Of a DNA stretch of 64,000 nt, positions 47,918 through 60,599 are shown one piece after another. The stretch comes from Trematomus loennbergii. Its lineage: Eukaryota > Chordata > Actinopteri > Perciformes > Nototheniidae. Numbering within the stretch: position 1 is the first letter of the stretch; every line of letters begins with the position of its first letter. The stretch is taken from the NCBI GenBank assembly GCA_012861695.1, contig JAAOOA010000002.1, positions 35,357,244-35,421,243 on the forward strand. Direction: 5' to 3'. The notes below the pieces were generated by a model. It saw nothing but the letters and a program-made list of their open reading frames with translations. It was not told the origin of the DNA and made no database searches. Position numbers and translations under genes: made by a program.

Positions 47918-48320
47918 AAATAAAAGGTCCCCTTACATAAATCAATGTGACATCAATACAAGTCTCTTGTAATAAACACATTAAAAGTGTAGTTCTAAAA
48001 TGAAGTTACCTTAAATAAATACCTGTGTTATTATGAAACACAAGACCCTGAAAAAAACGAAATGTGGGATTGTACACAACAAATATATTTGGAATTCTGA
48101 AATGAAGTCCCATGAAATAAATACATGTGTAATTATAAAACAAATGTGAACTGAATCTAATTAATACGGCATTGTGCAATAAAAGTCCCTTTAAAAAAAA
48201 AAAAAGGGGAAATATCAAATAAAGGTCCCAGAACATAAATAAATGTGGCATTATACAATTAAAGTCCAGTGACATAATGTTAAATACATGTCATTGTTCA
48301 ATAATACTCCCTAAAATGTG
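47918..48320. repeat. Degenerate tandem repeat, unit about 40 bp
   Basis: Repeated blocks of the form GTCCC..ACATAAATAAATGTG.CATTATACAA recur about eight to nine times with drift. Located between STIM1 coding exon 1 and its probable 5' UTR exon. Confidence 0.6.
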
Positions 48321-48708
48321 TGTTCTTCATTAAATACAACCATTTGTTCATGATTTATTAAAAGCCATAATAATTCATTTCATAGCAAAAAAATTACTAT
48401 GTGTTTGCCAATGGCATTCCATAACTAGCTAGCTTAACATCTCGGTTAAGTAGGACATGTGTAATATCCAACAAAGAAGGAGTACACTACACAGCCCTCT
48501 CAAAACGCTTCCGTGTTTTTCACTTCTGGTAGGTGTCGACTCTGCATTTTCAACGGACGAACATTAGCCGCCGTCGGCGTTAAGCTAACGAGCAGACACA
48601 AGTCAGAACAGGGTCGTTAATAGAGAGCATCTGTAATGTTAGTTTTAGCTAGGCTATATGATAACTACGGACACACCGTAATGCTGAATAACATAAACAC
48701 AAAGTTAC

Positions 48709-48850
48709 CTGTCATCTATCAGAGCCAGCAGATCTGTAGCTTCAGCTCTGTGTTAACATCGCAGCAGACGCCTGGTCACCCTTGAAGCACTGCGAACTCC
48801 CAACGTAGGAGAGATTTCGGTCTGGTCTTTCCCCCCGACCGTACTGGACC
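48709..48850 (-). promoter_or_regulatory. stim1: Probable STIM1 5' UTR exon and promoter-proximal region
   Basis: A GC-richer minus-strand segment ends at a good donor (GATGACAG|GTAACT at 48709). The coding exon 46396-46273 has a matching acceptor (TTTCCAG) 12 bases before the ATG. This places the STIM1 transcription start near 48.85 kb, upstream of the window's only other minus-strand candidate. The 5' limit is a guess. Confidence 0.45.
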
Positions 48851-48859
48851 GAAAAAGCC

Positions 48860-50590
48860 GCAGAATGTGGCAAGGCAGCGGGCTACTCTTACTCTACGCC
48901 ACAGAGTGCGTGGTTATTACAGCACGTGTCGCCCCCTAACGGCTGGAGGTGTAGGCCTACTGGATATCACGTCGAATTGACTTAATCAAATTGCTAAAGT
49001 GTGCCATCGTGGATTGTTTGAGCCAACACCCTTGGCCTATATGTTAAAGAAAATGTTTACACTCAAACTTTCAACCTTCCTTCTACAGGATGTAGCATGT
49101 ATACCTGTCATTAGGACTGTGGATTAATAGCTAGTTCACAGAAGACATTTGAACATGTCAGAAGTTGGATGACAGTGTGACAGCACTCCTATCGCTTACC
49201 CTTGAATAAAACATAACCATCGTTAATGTTATTGGTAACACCTGATTTTTAAATTGAATCAAAGGTTTTGCTGTGTTGTGCTGTGTTCATATTATTTTAT
49301 AAATTGAACTGCTTTGATAAGTACATTACAAAGAAAAAATAACTTAGTTATTGAAGGTTTTGATAGAATGATTTGAAGAGTCTTTGTCTAAAGGCAATGA
49401 CATTGATTTTAATCGTATGCTTTACATGTGATTGCTTCATTATTTGCATATTTTACATATTGTTATATTGATATCAGAAAACTATTGCTATTAATAATAG
49501 AACTATGCCGGCCATCTTAGCCTTCACATTCGTATGTACCTTTTATTTGGAAAAACAGCCTACATGATGTACACTATGGGTTGCAACCTTAAGAAAGTAA
49601 CATTACAGTTTTCCAGGTTTTGCTGTACAGTAAATATTATGATACAACGTATTGTAAACACAATGAAATGTCTTTCTAGTGCTTGGCCAGTACTTGCATC
49701 ATCAGGTTCTGGGTTTAGGGAGGAGGCTGGCAAGAGGCTTCGGAGCATTCAAATGTTGTTATGGTGTATATCACCCCCACAACATATTTAAATTACACTT
49801 CCCTCTAACTTCTTACATGGCAAAGTGTTACATAAAATAACACAAGTGTATGTAAGCGCTTTTAGAACTATCTAAACAAATTGCAGAAATGTGTGCTTGT
49901 ATGGCGAGTTGGCTGCTGGGTCTATCCAGCTGCATGAACTTTTGAGTGTCAGTTAGGTAACTGATGTGTGATAAATATCTTGTGCAGATTTAGGCCATGA
50001 AGGTCACATGTAGTACAGAAAATGTCACACTTGTGAACGTTGCACAAAGTTCAAGTGCTAACAATTATATTGTTGTTGCAAGTGCAGAAATTGTACAACT
50101 GTATATGAAGTGGCACTCGATTTTTTTGGTGTATGGAAATAGTGTCAGAAACCATTGTTTTTGTGTGTTGACCCTATTTGAGTCTTAAAGGAAAGACCAC
50201 AAGGAGACTTTGCTTTCCACCATGTCACTCTTTACTTCATAATTAATAGATATTTACCCCTTTTTTGTATTTCAAATAGAAGGCCAAACGTACTTGAAGG
50301 ACTGTCACTTAATTTCAACACATGTACAGTATGACAACTTTGTATTTTCAGTGTACAAATATTCAAATGTCACATAACATGGAATAGTGTACTGTATTTG
50401 TCACTGCATGTGAGTCAAGGCATCGAATGATGAGACACTGAGGCAGAAAATTCACTTATAGTTCACTCAATTGACAAAAGTACATAATGGAAATATATGG
50501 AAAAGGCCTTCATCCCACTCTTCCCCTGGGGCAGGATTAAGGCTGTTCACATCAGGTGGTTGTGTGGTTGCACTCAGTCCTTGAGTTTCT
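48860..50590. other. Interval between STIM1 and PGAP2
   Basis: No gene-like frame. It should hold the STIM1 promoter at its left and the PGAP2 3' UTR at its right. Confidence 0.45.
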
Positions 50591-52292
50591 TCAGAAGTCT
50601 TTATCTTCTGAGGATGATATGACCATGACCTCCCGGCTCTTAAAGTCCCAAACTGCTGTGAGATGGAAGGCCATATTGGAGAAGACCACTAGATACTCAA
50701 ACAGGGCGAATAATGTGTAACCTGTAAAAAAGAAAAGGAAAACAAAAAGACATTTTTTAAGTAAGCACTTTCTAGCTTCATTTTACATTACTGTTCATAT
50801 AACTGATATGTTTTGGAATTGTGTTTTCTCCATGGATCACTGTTCTCGACCCTCCCCAATTAGATGGAAATTATCAAACTGAAGTAGTACTTACTCCCTG
50901 ATTCACAGAACACGTTGTGTTTCCAAAAAAAGAATCCGGCAAAAGCACAGAAGGATAAGTTGAGAAGTAAGAAGCGCACTTTCCAATAGTGAGACTTTGC
51001 ATCCTATGAGGGAGAAAAACATGTATTTGATTGGAATGCCTCAAATGACATGATTGATTTTAGTCTGCGGTGCGTGATCTTGCATTCCTTACCTCAGGAC
51101 TTAATGAATACTTCTTAATGGTCTTCCATAAACGGCAGGTTATCAACATGTGGATAGTGGAACTGACAAGGAAGAGGACAAAACCTTCTTTATGTACAAC
51201 TAAGAAACAAAATGTGCAAAGAGAAGAAGAAGTTTAGTCAGAAAAGCACAGTCATTGTAATAAATAAAAAGAGCATCAACCAGCCGGACAAAAACTCTAT
51301 AACATACTGTAAACAACTTTAAAATGTGTTCCCTTCCTCTTATGTTCATTTCCACTTTCCTTTTTTAAATCTACATTTAATGTGGGGCAGTGGTGGTCTA
51401 ATGGATAGTGAGGTGGGCTGAAGATCGGAAGGTTGTGAGTTCAAATCCCACCTGGAACACCACCACTAGTGTGCCCTTGAGTAAGGCACTTAGCCCTTAG
51501 TTACTCCAGGGAGAATGTCCCTGTAATTGGTAATTGTAAGTCGCTTTGGATAAAAGCGTCAGCTAAATGAAATGTAATGTATGCCTGAAAAGTTTACTAA
51601 TGTTGCTGATAAGATGATGACAAGTTTAGAATACTTTGTTTCTAAAAGGAACAACATTTCAGAACATTTAAATACATCTAAAATCAAGTCAAAATGTTTG
51701 GTTACTTGGCCAAATTCAAGCTTCATTATGATCCATGCTTCAAGGGGAAACATATGTTTGTATTAAACCTCTCAAATAATATAGTACTCACAGTATGTTT
51801 CACTAGATGACACGTATGTGAGGAGCAAGAGGCCGAGATTTTCGAGAAGGGAAAAGGCCAGATTGAGGCAACTGAGCAAACTCTCAGGGAACTTAGAGGC
51901 AAAACGTGTCTTGTAGAATTTGAAGTAGGTAAATGCCACCAGCAGCCTCGGTGCTGAGTGCAGTCCAATACAGAACCGCCATATGTGGCATTCAGGACTC
52001 AGGCTTATTGAGGCACTGATGGATGGCAGGTAATTAGGAACCTGGAAACAGACAAAAATGCTTTAGTATATCAGTAGCATCAAAGGAAAACATGGTTGGC
52101 TCAGATTGCAAAATATGAATATTACCTGGCAATGTGTACCAGTAGAGTCCTCATAATGAAAACAGAGGATATGAAAACACAAGTTATTAGCCCAAGCAGT
52201 GGTAGGCCCACAGTGCCAACAACGCAGGTGCTGAATGAAACCCTGATGACCAGGGGCCTGTCATGACCCAAGATACCGGATCCTTGTAGCAT
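50591..52292 (-). CDS. pgap2: Post-GPI attachment to proteins 2 (GPI lipid-remodelling factor), 5 coding exons
   Basis: Exons: 52300-52126 (ATG 52292), 52041-51792, 51199-51093, 51003-50895, 50721-50591. The protein matches human PGAP2 along its length: 'VPNYLPSISASISL', 'WRFCIGLHSAPRLLVAF', 'LLLLTYVSSSE', 'FWKHNVFCE', 'ALFEYLVVFSNMAFH', and the C-terminal 'WDFKSREVM'. Several hydrophobic segments agree with a Golgi/ER multi-pass membrane protein that acts with PGAP3 in fatty-acid remodelling of GPI anchors. In coding exon 1 the frame is lost at an A/T run (52159-52162). One added base restores it and gives 254 residues, the same as human. Beside STIM1, as in human 11p15.4. A SINE lies in the intron between exons 2 and 3. 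Confidence 0.92.
51382..51581 (+). mobile_element. tRNA-derived SINE in a PGAP2 intron
   Basis: A polymerase III box A-like motif (TGGTCTAATGGA) and box B (GGTTGTGAGTTCAAATCCC) form a tRNA-like head. The tail 'AAGTCGCTTTGGATAAAAGC' plus 'CTAAATGAAATGTAATGTA' is the conserved 3' end shared by many fish SINEs and their partner LINE. Confidence 0.85.
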
Positions 52293-52300
52293 TTCTGAAA

Positions 52301-53335
52301 CTGTGAAAAAGTGTAATTAAAAAAAAATGTGCAAAGGCAATCACACAGAATGCACATGTGGCAATAATAACTTTCTTCAAATATTAATACAATAGATACA
52401 TTTTAGGTATTTATGATGATAAGTAAAAATGTATGCACAGTTATAGGAATTATCACTCAATTATTTGGGGGCATTGTTTTAAGCCGGCATGCATTTACTG
52501 ACCATCTCAGTCTGAAAAAAAACATAATCAACCTACCTCAACCAGATTTGCTGTTCACCAATATCTGCAAGCAATTGCCTTGTAAATAACCACGCTATTA
52601 CCAAATCATCACATTCATGATATCAGGTTGCAGGATGGACCTGCATTTTCGGTACCAACAATAGGGTGCAATTCCTTAATCAGAGCTGGGGATGATCCTG
52701 ACATGTAGAACCCCGGTGACATTTTTTGCATCTACTAAGATTAATTTCCATTGCCCAAGAAGACGATAATAGTCACACGGATGCAACATCCTCCTTGTTG
52801 AAGGGGGAAAAAGGGGCGTGAAAAACATCCGCACCCGGAAGAGAAAGCAAGCGGAGGAGAGTGATGAGGCTACGTATGGGCGGCGCAGCCTATCAAAAAA
52901 TGATGCACACAACACAGACCAGAGACCACGTTTTAAATAATACATTGTGTTTCTTATGACTATAGACATGCATACGAAAATAATAGTGCAAGACCGTTAT
53001 TAGGTGGCGAGGCTGAGAGCTCTATGTTGTGCTGCAGAACAAAGGATATTTTTTAATGCATTTTTTAATATACATGATATCAGAGACATAGGCTTCAGAT
53101 CGTGTGTGAAGTCCGATGGTCCTGGTGTTTGTGGTTAACATGTGGTGCTGCTGCCCCGCCTCTCTCCTACTGTCTCTCAGCAGCAGTTGGTGGAGTGCAG
53201 TTCACAAACAGCTGCAGTCGCTCTCAGTCTGATTTAATTTCTGTTTGGATTATTTTTAGTGAAGAAACTCTGAAAAACTGAAAGGCACACATCAGCTCAA
53301 ATGGTCTTTGGATCAGGATAGTTTGTTTCAGCAAT
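52301..53335. promoter_or_regulatory. Divergent intergenic region between PGAP2 and CHRNA10
   Basis: About 1 kb separates the two start codons, which face away from each other. A GC-richer patch at about 52790-52890 is the likely PGAP2 promoter or 5' UTR. No specific motifs are assigned. Confidence 0.4.
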
Positions 53336-56300
53336 ATGAAACGATGGAGAATCCAAACGTTATTCTGCTTGCTTCTGTGTGTCAGTATTTTACCAAGTAA
53401 GTTCCCACTCATTCATTCTATTAGGATTTTTTTTTTAAAACAGTATTATTTAAGATTGTTGCATTCTCAAGTACATTCTAGAGAAAACCTCCAACGCTCT
53501 TCTAGCAAAAATGGCGATGAGATGCTAGAAAATGAGCAGATACATAATTGAGTAACAACTTTGATTAGTTTTGGATGCTTTTTTCTCTTTTATTAATGTC
53601 AGTGTTTTGATATTTTATTAATCAAATATTCCCTCTCTGATTTCCATTCCTCTTTACAATCTGTTGCCCAGACTCTGCAAACATGATGCCAGTAGTTCAG
53701 GGATTTGCTGTAATCATAATCCTTTCCTTTCCTTGTATCCAGTTCAGAGGCTTTATCAAAACAGCGTTCCAGGGTTAACAACTGGCCTGCCCAAATCTGT
53801 TGTTGACACTCAAAACAAGCTCCAGTCACAATATATAGTAAACAAGTTTTTTCATTTAAAACTAAACATCTTATTCCAAAATTGACTTTCATTCATGTAA
53901 AAGGCATGAAAACCTTCTTATAAGACATGTACAAATATATTTAAAGATGGCTTATACCATGCTTCTCTTTCACATGCTTGTCTTGATTTATCTCCCTGTT
54001 AAGGCTCATTTTGATACTCATATGTTGTTTAAGATATTACTGTTCAATCAATACATGCAAAATATACACAATTCGAACTGACAACAACTTACTGCTGCTT
54101 AATGGCAGATTTGCCTGATCTCTCTGGAGAGCTGTAGAGCTTAATAGAGAGGGCGATCTAGCTTGACATCGCTCTTTGTCCCCTTCACCATCTGTCATGG
54201 ATTCACATTTTCTCTCCGCATGTACCCTCCTCAGCATCCATATCGTTTAATTTATTCAGATTATCACTGGCCATAAAATTGAATGATGAAAAAATGATCA
54301 CATCTGAATGTTGTGTTAGAGAACACATTTTTACCTGAAGAATAATATTAAATACAACAGGTGCTTTGTGGCGATATACATCTAATCATCAATTGTTTCT
54401 CTTTTTGTTTTAGCCTGTTGGTGTGCTCAGGGAAAATACGCCAGAAGCTCCTGAATGATTTATTCACGAACTACACTAGTGCGCTGAGGCCTGTGAATGA
54501 CACTAACACCATACTGAATGTGACCCTGCAGGTCACACTGTCACAAATTATCGACATGGTAACACACCACAGTGCACAAGTCTCCACCAGATTGTATGTG
54601 TTATATATAGGGCTGCAAGATATATCGTGTTGTGATGATAATTGCGTTATGCGCATGCGCAATATTGACATCGCAGGACGTGCGATATTAAGTAGGCAAA
54701 TGAACTCAAACACGTCATGTTACAATTATTTTGCTGCTTGCTACAAAAGGAAAACTCGCGCGGCTCTCATGTCAGGGGTACTTGAGTGAGTGACATGCAG
54801 GCTCTGCATGCACAGCAAACCACCAATCACAACCATTCTTGATCAGATCATAGCATAACCGAGCTAGCTCAGCTTGTTGCTCTGATAACTTAAGATCCAG
54901 AAGTCTGTGACTAAAATCCTTCATCCGGTTAAATATTGTTAAAAAAATACCAATTGTATAGCATTAAAGTTCAAGAAAGGATGGTTTGCGGACAAAAATA
55001 ACGGTCTTTTCTTCAATTCCTGTATTTTTTCATATCGCAATATATATCGCAGGGGGGGGAAAAAATCGCAATGTCAGTTTTTTCCAATATCGTGCAGCCC
55101 TAATGTGTTATACAGATACCCACAAAATTATTAAATATTAAAAAAAAAACATATTTCTGTTCAACCTGCACTCTTTCCCCTGTTGTTGTCAATTGTTTTC
55201 TATTAATTTCAATGTTTTACAGGATGAGCGAAACCAAATTTTGACTGCGTATTTATGGATACGGCAAGTGTGGGTTGATTCACACGTTCAATGGAATAAA
55301 GATGATTACGATGGACTCGATACCATCCGCATACCTGGTAGTTATGTATGGAGACCTGATATTGTCCTATATAACAAGTAGGTCGGATTGGTATTGGGTT
55401 AATCAGAGTGGCTCCTTTTGGTTGGTATAAAAGGCACAAGCTGAACACTCCTTGAAGCCATTATTGACAGGAGTGTCCAGGCCTTTGTCTGCTTTTTATA
55501 CAAAGGCAATGTCAACTTTACAATTAAGACAGAGGTACCACATGTTTGACAAAGAGGAAGAGGAAGGAGGAAGGAATAATCACCTGAGTATTTGTGAGGC
55601 CAGTGCGCAAGAACTCCTACTGTAGGCCTCTGATGACATTTCAGGATAACAGCTCACACTATGAACACTTATCAAATGCTGACACACATAAACACAAACA
55701 CTTAGCATTAATCAAAAGATATGAAAAGCAGACACAAACACTGAGCAATGAGTTCAACTCTCATAAATGTGTTGACTCTTCCCTCAGTTGGTGTACTTGT
55801 GCCTTTGTATTCTGATCAACCTTTCAAGTTGTCTCGACCTACTGAGGACATCACAACTGCTCCTTTTTTATTTAGTTTTCATGGTATGGACAAATACATT
55901 TTCTCTTGGTATGATACTCAATGTTTTCTTTGTTTTTCCAGTGCTGATGACCATTTCAAAGGCTCCATGGACACCAATGTAGTGATCCGGCATGATGGCC
56001 AGATCATGTGGGATTCCCCTGCTATCACAAAGAGCTCCTGCAAAGTGGACGTGTCCTACTTCCCCTTCGATTCTCAGCAGTGCAGGTTCACATATGGCTC
56101 CTGGACATACAACGGCAACCAGGTGGACATCCTGAACGCCATGGAGAGCGCTGACCTGGCCGACCTGGTGGATAATGTGGAATGGGAGGTGTTGGGTATG
56201 CCGGCCAAGAAGAACATTATTCAGTATGGCTGCTGTGCTGATCCTTACCCTGATGTGACCTACACACTGAAACTACAGAGAAGAGCTTCATTTTATGTCT

Positions 56301-57254
56301 TTAACCTCCTTATACCATGTGTAATGATCTCTTTTCTGGCTCCACTGGGCTTTTACCTGCCTGCTGATTCTGGAGAGAAGGTGTCTTTGGGTGTCACTGT
56401 TATGCTGGCACTCACTGTCTTTCAGCTGTTGGTGGCAGAGATCATGCCACCCTCTGAGAATGTGCCACTTATTGGTGAGGGTAATACAAATCCAAAGATG
56501 TGTGATTAAGATGCATTAGAACTCTATGTTGATGTCCTCTTTTTCATCCACAGGAAAGTACTACATTGCAACGATGACCATGATCACTGCCTCCACTGCC
56601 CTGACTATCTTCATCATGAACATACACCATTGTGGCCCGGATGCCAAGCCTGTTCCCAAGTGGGCCAAGAAGGTCATTCTGCAGTACTTGGCCAGAATGT
56701 GCTTTGTTTATGAGGTTGGGGAGAACTGCTTGTCACCACAGCCCGAGAAGCAGGAGCCTCCACATGTAAAGAACACCAACTGCACCATGAATGGTCAGGC
56801 AGGACCAGGCAGAGAGGAGTGTGTCTGCAAACTGGACAGAGGACAAGAGACAGTGGGCTCCATGACCACAGAGGAGAGGGAGGACATGGATCAGATGATG
56901 AGCCCAGGTGGCTCCATCGGGAAAAACCCAACCAACAACTACTGCACTTGGAAGAATGGTATTTTCATGAGCATGGACTGTGGAGATTCTCAGGGTCAGA
57001 GGAGATGCCGGAAGGGGGGTGTGAGTGATGGAGAGAGAAAAGACAGAGAGGTTTCCTGCAACAGTCAAAGCAACGAGAGGCAACTAATGCGTAACATCGA
57101 GTACATAGCCAACTGTTACAGGGATCAGAGGGCGACACAGAAAAGGACTGGGGAGTGGAAGAAAGTAGCCAAAGTTTTAGATCGCTTTTTCATGTGGATA
57201 TTTTTCATTATGGTGTTTTTAATGAGCCTTCTCATCATGGGCAAAGCCATCTAA
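53336..57254 (+). CDS. chrna10: Neuronal nicotinic acetylcholine receptor subunit alpha-10-like, 5 exons
   Basis: Exons: 53336-53396, 54431-54558, 55223-55377, 55942-56474, 56554-57254; all phases agree, 525 residues. Features in order: signal peptide ('[12 protein letters not shown]'); 'NYTSALRPV' and 'LSQIIDM' (closer to alpha-10 than alpha-9); loop motif 'WRPDIVLYN'; the Cys-loop pair in '[15 protein letters not shown]'; vicinal cysteines of an alpha subunit in '[11 protein letters not shown]'; M1 '[16 protein letters not shown]'; pore M2 '[19 protein letters not shown]'; M3 '[15 protein letters not shown]'; M4 '[18 protein letters not shown]'. The M3-M4 loop is about twice that of human CHRNA10 (450 residues). 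Alpha-9/10 receptors mediate efferent inhibition of hair cells through calcium entry. Linkage to STIM1/PGAP2 also supports alpha-10 over alpha-9. The exon 2 acceptor was set at 54431 to keep frame; a nearer-looking AG at 54413 would break it. Confidence 0.94.
54608..55102. mobile_element. hAT-type MITE in CHRNA10 intron 2
   Basis: Ends TAGGGCTGCAAGATATATCG and CGTGCAGCCCTA. ATGTGTTA occurs on both sides (54596-54603, 55103-55110), with an extra TATA on the left that is probably microsatellite slippage. Starts 49 bp after the exon 2 donor. Confidence 0.8.
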
Positions 57255-57408
57255 CTGAAGACTGGAGAAGTTAGACTTAATGAAAGTGTTTATGGTGTAC
57301 CCAACACAATAATAAGTCATTAAGTAATGTACTTAGCAGTAGTTTAATTTACATTCAGATTGCACTTTTTCCTCAGACCATGTGATCCATCCTACTGCAG
57401 TCCTAATT

Positions 57409-57414
57409 AATAAA
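57409..57414 (+). terminator. chrna10: Polyadenylation signal of CHRNA10
   Basis: First AATAAA after the stop codon (155 bp downstream). Confidence 0.55.
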
Positions 57415-59034
57415 AAGTAGAATTATATCTTAAATACATTTTTGTAAATAAGTTTTGTTGTTGACAACTTGCAATCCCAAATCCAGGTCCCATTGTAGCA
57501 AATCAATCACATTTTCTACTGACGCTATTTACACAATGTTGTGATTTTAACCTAAATGATAAAATATTGATTTGTGTCCATACATTTATTTATTTGTTTC
57601 TGAAACAATAGGCCAAGGGATTTACAAAGTAACATGAACTGATAAATACATCTGATATTAAAATATATTTGTTCTATTTATTTACATTATGGGTAATGAA
57701 AAGTGTGTCTCATAAGCAGGGTAAAAGATACAAAGTAATTTTGAAACCAATTTATATATTTTTACTGATACAGTACAAAATGACAATGATGAAACGAAAC
57801 AACACACCAGACATGAAATAGTATGAGGTTAGAATAATTGACATTTGTAAAAGACTTTAGGAGGTCGAAAATAATAAGTATTGTAGCCCTCATTGGGGAA
57901 AATGTGACTTTACTCTCATGACATGAATCGGAGAGAATTACCCAACTTTACAGAATAGTAAATGTGTTCAGAGATTTCACCAGGAAAGCTTCTGTACATA
58001 AAATCAAAGCAGGAGAAAACAATGTCTCAATAAAGCTTATATGGATTATCTGTTTAATCCCCTGTCAGCACCATGTACTTCAAACTGATACGTTTTAATC
58101 TGATCGGGCAAAACTCTATAATCTCAAACCAAAGGGAGATAAAATGCTTAATCATCAGAACTGTGTTTTAAACAATTTTGGATTTGGAAAAAAAGTTCAC
58201 GATTTAACTGAGATGCACTGGACAGCAGAACAACTGGTATGACCTCTTTTGGGCCTTTTTTGTTATAAATGGAAAGAGTAAAATTCCGTTTATAAAAAGT
58301 TGATCAATATAATTTGTCTATCCAGCATTAACAGGCCAAGAAACATTTTTTGTAATTTGGAAGGCCCGATACCAAATACCAGTATAAGTACAGGTATTTA
58401 GTATTAGGTATTGTAATATACACCAACACACAGTATTTACAGTACATCTTATTTTCAATGTATGTCTTTCAATATCTACATTACATGAAACATTGTTATT
58501 ATACCTGAAACTCAATGAAAACAAAAACATGAATATACACAAATGTTATGCTCATTAATTATCCCTATTATATGAACAGTTTAGGGACAAGAATGGACAT
58601 TGTGGTTTTAGTATTTGCATGCTATACAAGCATAAAGACAGAAGAGGTTGGTAAAGAGCTTGTCACTGGGCAATAGCACACAGGGGCCAGTGTAGACGCT
58701 CATTTTACTGTCGGCACACTTTATGAGGGATAAAGTAATTTCCCATGTTGTAAAAAAAAGCCAATTGCTATTAATATTCATCCATAAACCACATTAATAA
58801 TAGATTACATTTGTATAGTGCCTTTCAAGGGACCCAAGGCCGCTTTACATGTTGAACAAACAAACAAACAAAACAAAAGGGGCAAATATGTTACCATTAA
58901 CTTTGGTAACAGATGTTTCCTTGTTTATGATTGCTGAGATATACAAAATAAGTTTATGCAGAAGGATAGACAAGCATATACATGTATAAATATATTATGT
59001 TCCAGATACAAGTATGCACAGAACAGAAGACAGA
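57415..59034. other. Interval between CHRNA10 and the olfactory receptor gene
   Basis: AT-rich. A LINE-like tail ('GTGCCTTTCAAGGGACCCAA', GCCGCTTTACA, then CAAA repeats) lies at about 58796-58880. Nothing else is recognised. Confidence 0.5.
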
Positions 59035-59959
59035 TTAGGTTGGAGTCACTTTTCTTTGCAGAATTTGAATAATCTTTTCACGCAATGACCTTGTTTGCAT
59101 CCCATAAATAATCGGATTTAAATTAGCAGGGACCACATGGAATAAAATGTAAGCAATTTTCCTTAAATCTGGGTAATTTGGGAAACGATGCAATATGATA
59201 GTTAAAAACCCTGACCAGAGCATGATGAGATATAGAACAAGGTGGCTGGTACAGGTCTGAAGTGCTCTGCTTCTCATCTCTTTTTTTTCTTGACCAGCAA
59301 ATGACAGCTATTCTGAAGTATGTGACAGCAATACCTCCCATTGAGCAACCAAAAAGCAGCACAGTGAAGAAGAGTCCATAAATATTGTTGACGGACACAT
59401 CCTCACAAGAAAGCTTGAAGAGTGATGCGTTGTCACAGTAAGCATTTTGAATAAAGGATCTACAACGGGAGAGCCTCACTGTCAGACCTATCAAAACCGA
59501 CACCAGCACCAAGGACCCCCCAAGCACTGGCTGATAGTGCAATCAAAGTTTTGGTAGTCATGATTGAGCTGTACCTCAAAGGATGACATATCGCCACATA
59601 TCTGTCAATTGCCATAATAATCAGGATCATATGTGAGGCTGATCCAAACGTGTGGCTGTAGAAGGCTTGGACCACACACTGGTTGTAGGTGATGAAACGT
59701 TCTGTTGAGATGATGTGAGCCATCAGCTGAGGCAGTAGCACTGTGTTCCCTATTAGATCATTGACAGACAGGTTACAAAAGAGAATGTACATGGGCTGGT
59801 GCAAACTCTTCTCAGTGATGATAAGCACTAGGACACCAATGTTAGAGAAGAGCAAGCTTAGGTACACAACAGCAGTAAGAAAAATAGAGGGTAGATGAAC
59901 CCTGGAGATATGTCAAAGCCTTGGATCTCTATGATATCACTTGTCTTGTTGCTTTCCAT
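59035..59959 (-). pseudogene. Olfactory receptor, class I-like, with three frame breaks
   Basis: Single coding exon; ATG at 59959, TAA at 59035-59037. Hallmarks: 'LHQPMYILFCNLSVND' in loop 1/TM2, 'MAIDRYVAICHPLRY' at TM3, extracellular-loop-2 cysteines in 'AYCDNASLFKLSCED', 'RSRALQTCTSHL' before TM6 and 'NPIIYG' in TM7. The frame shifts at 59880-59884 (A5, one base short), 59516-59521 (C6, one base extra) and 59281-59288 (T8, one base extra). Adjusting these gives 307 residues with no stop, the typical length. The TM7 tail 'VPANLNPIIYGMQTRSLREK' resembles OR51/52-type class I receptors, which cluster near STIM1 in human. It may be a functional gene with assembly errors. Confidence 0.85.
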
Positions 59960-60215
59960 TCTGTTTAAATTGATGAAAGACCTAAATGAGAGAGAACAAA
60001 ACATGTTAGAAGCTTTAATAGTGATAGGTCGAAATAATGTGCATTGTTATATATTAGGCATAATTCTGTTACTAAACACACAAAGAAAAAAGAAACAAGA
60101 GGTGCAATGTGAGTACAACATTAAATACTAACAATCACTAATACAAATCAAACATAACGTTGGTTAATTCAATAGAAAAGTTAAAAACATTATGCATTTA
60201 AAAGACAATACTTAC

Positions 60216-60246
60216 TTTTTCAAGAGTTGATTTCAGTGTCCATTTC
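60216..60246 (-). other. Possible 5' UTR exon of the olfactory receptor gene
   Basis: A 31-base segment is bounded by TTTTTTGCAG and GTAAGTATT on the minus strand. The coding exon has a matching acceptor (CTCTCATTTAG) at 59981/59982. Upstream non-coding exons are usual for olfactory receptor genes. Unproven. Confidence 0.35.
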
Positions 60247-60599
60247 CTGCAAAAAATACTTTAACCATTTTAGCAAAATGTGTTTTTGTGGTAATGGAAA
60301 CTAATAAATAAAGTACATAAAATGTAAAGACCTATATACATTAAATTGACATTAAATGTTACACCACAATGATGCTAAGCAAAGCCAAGCAGGCCCAGTG
60401 TTGTATCAGCATCTGTTCTCACAGATGATAGTACCTTCTCTGTGGAGGTGGGAATCAGAGCAGCAGCTTCAAACTGGATCTCTTATATATTCACCTTGAG
60501 TAACATGACCTCATTGTTAGAGACTCGTAGGCACCTTGTACGGATGGAACTATTACGTTTAAATTGTATTTGAGTCTAAAGCAACATAGTCATACAGTA

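Noticed and set aside
53336..57254. Assignment to CHRNA9
   Set aside because: The N-terminal 'NYTSALRPV' and 'LSQIIDM' words and linkage to PGAP2/STIM1 favour alpha-10, although the M3-M4 flanks resemble alpha-9.
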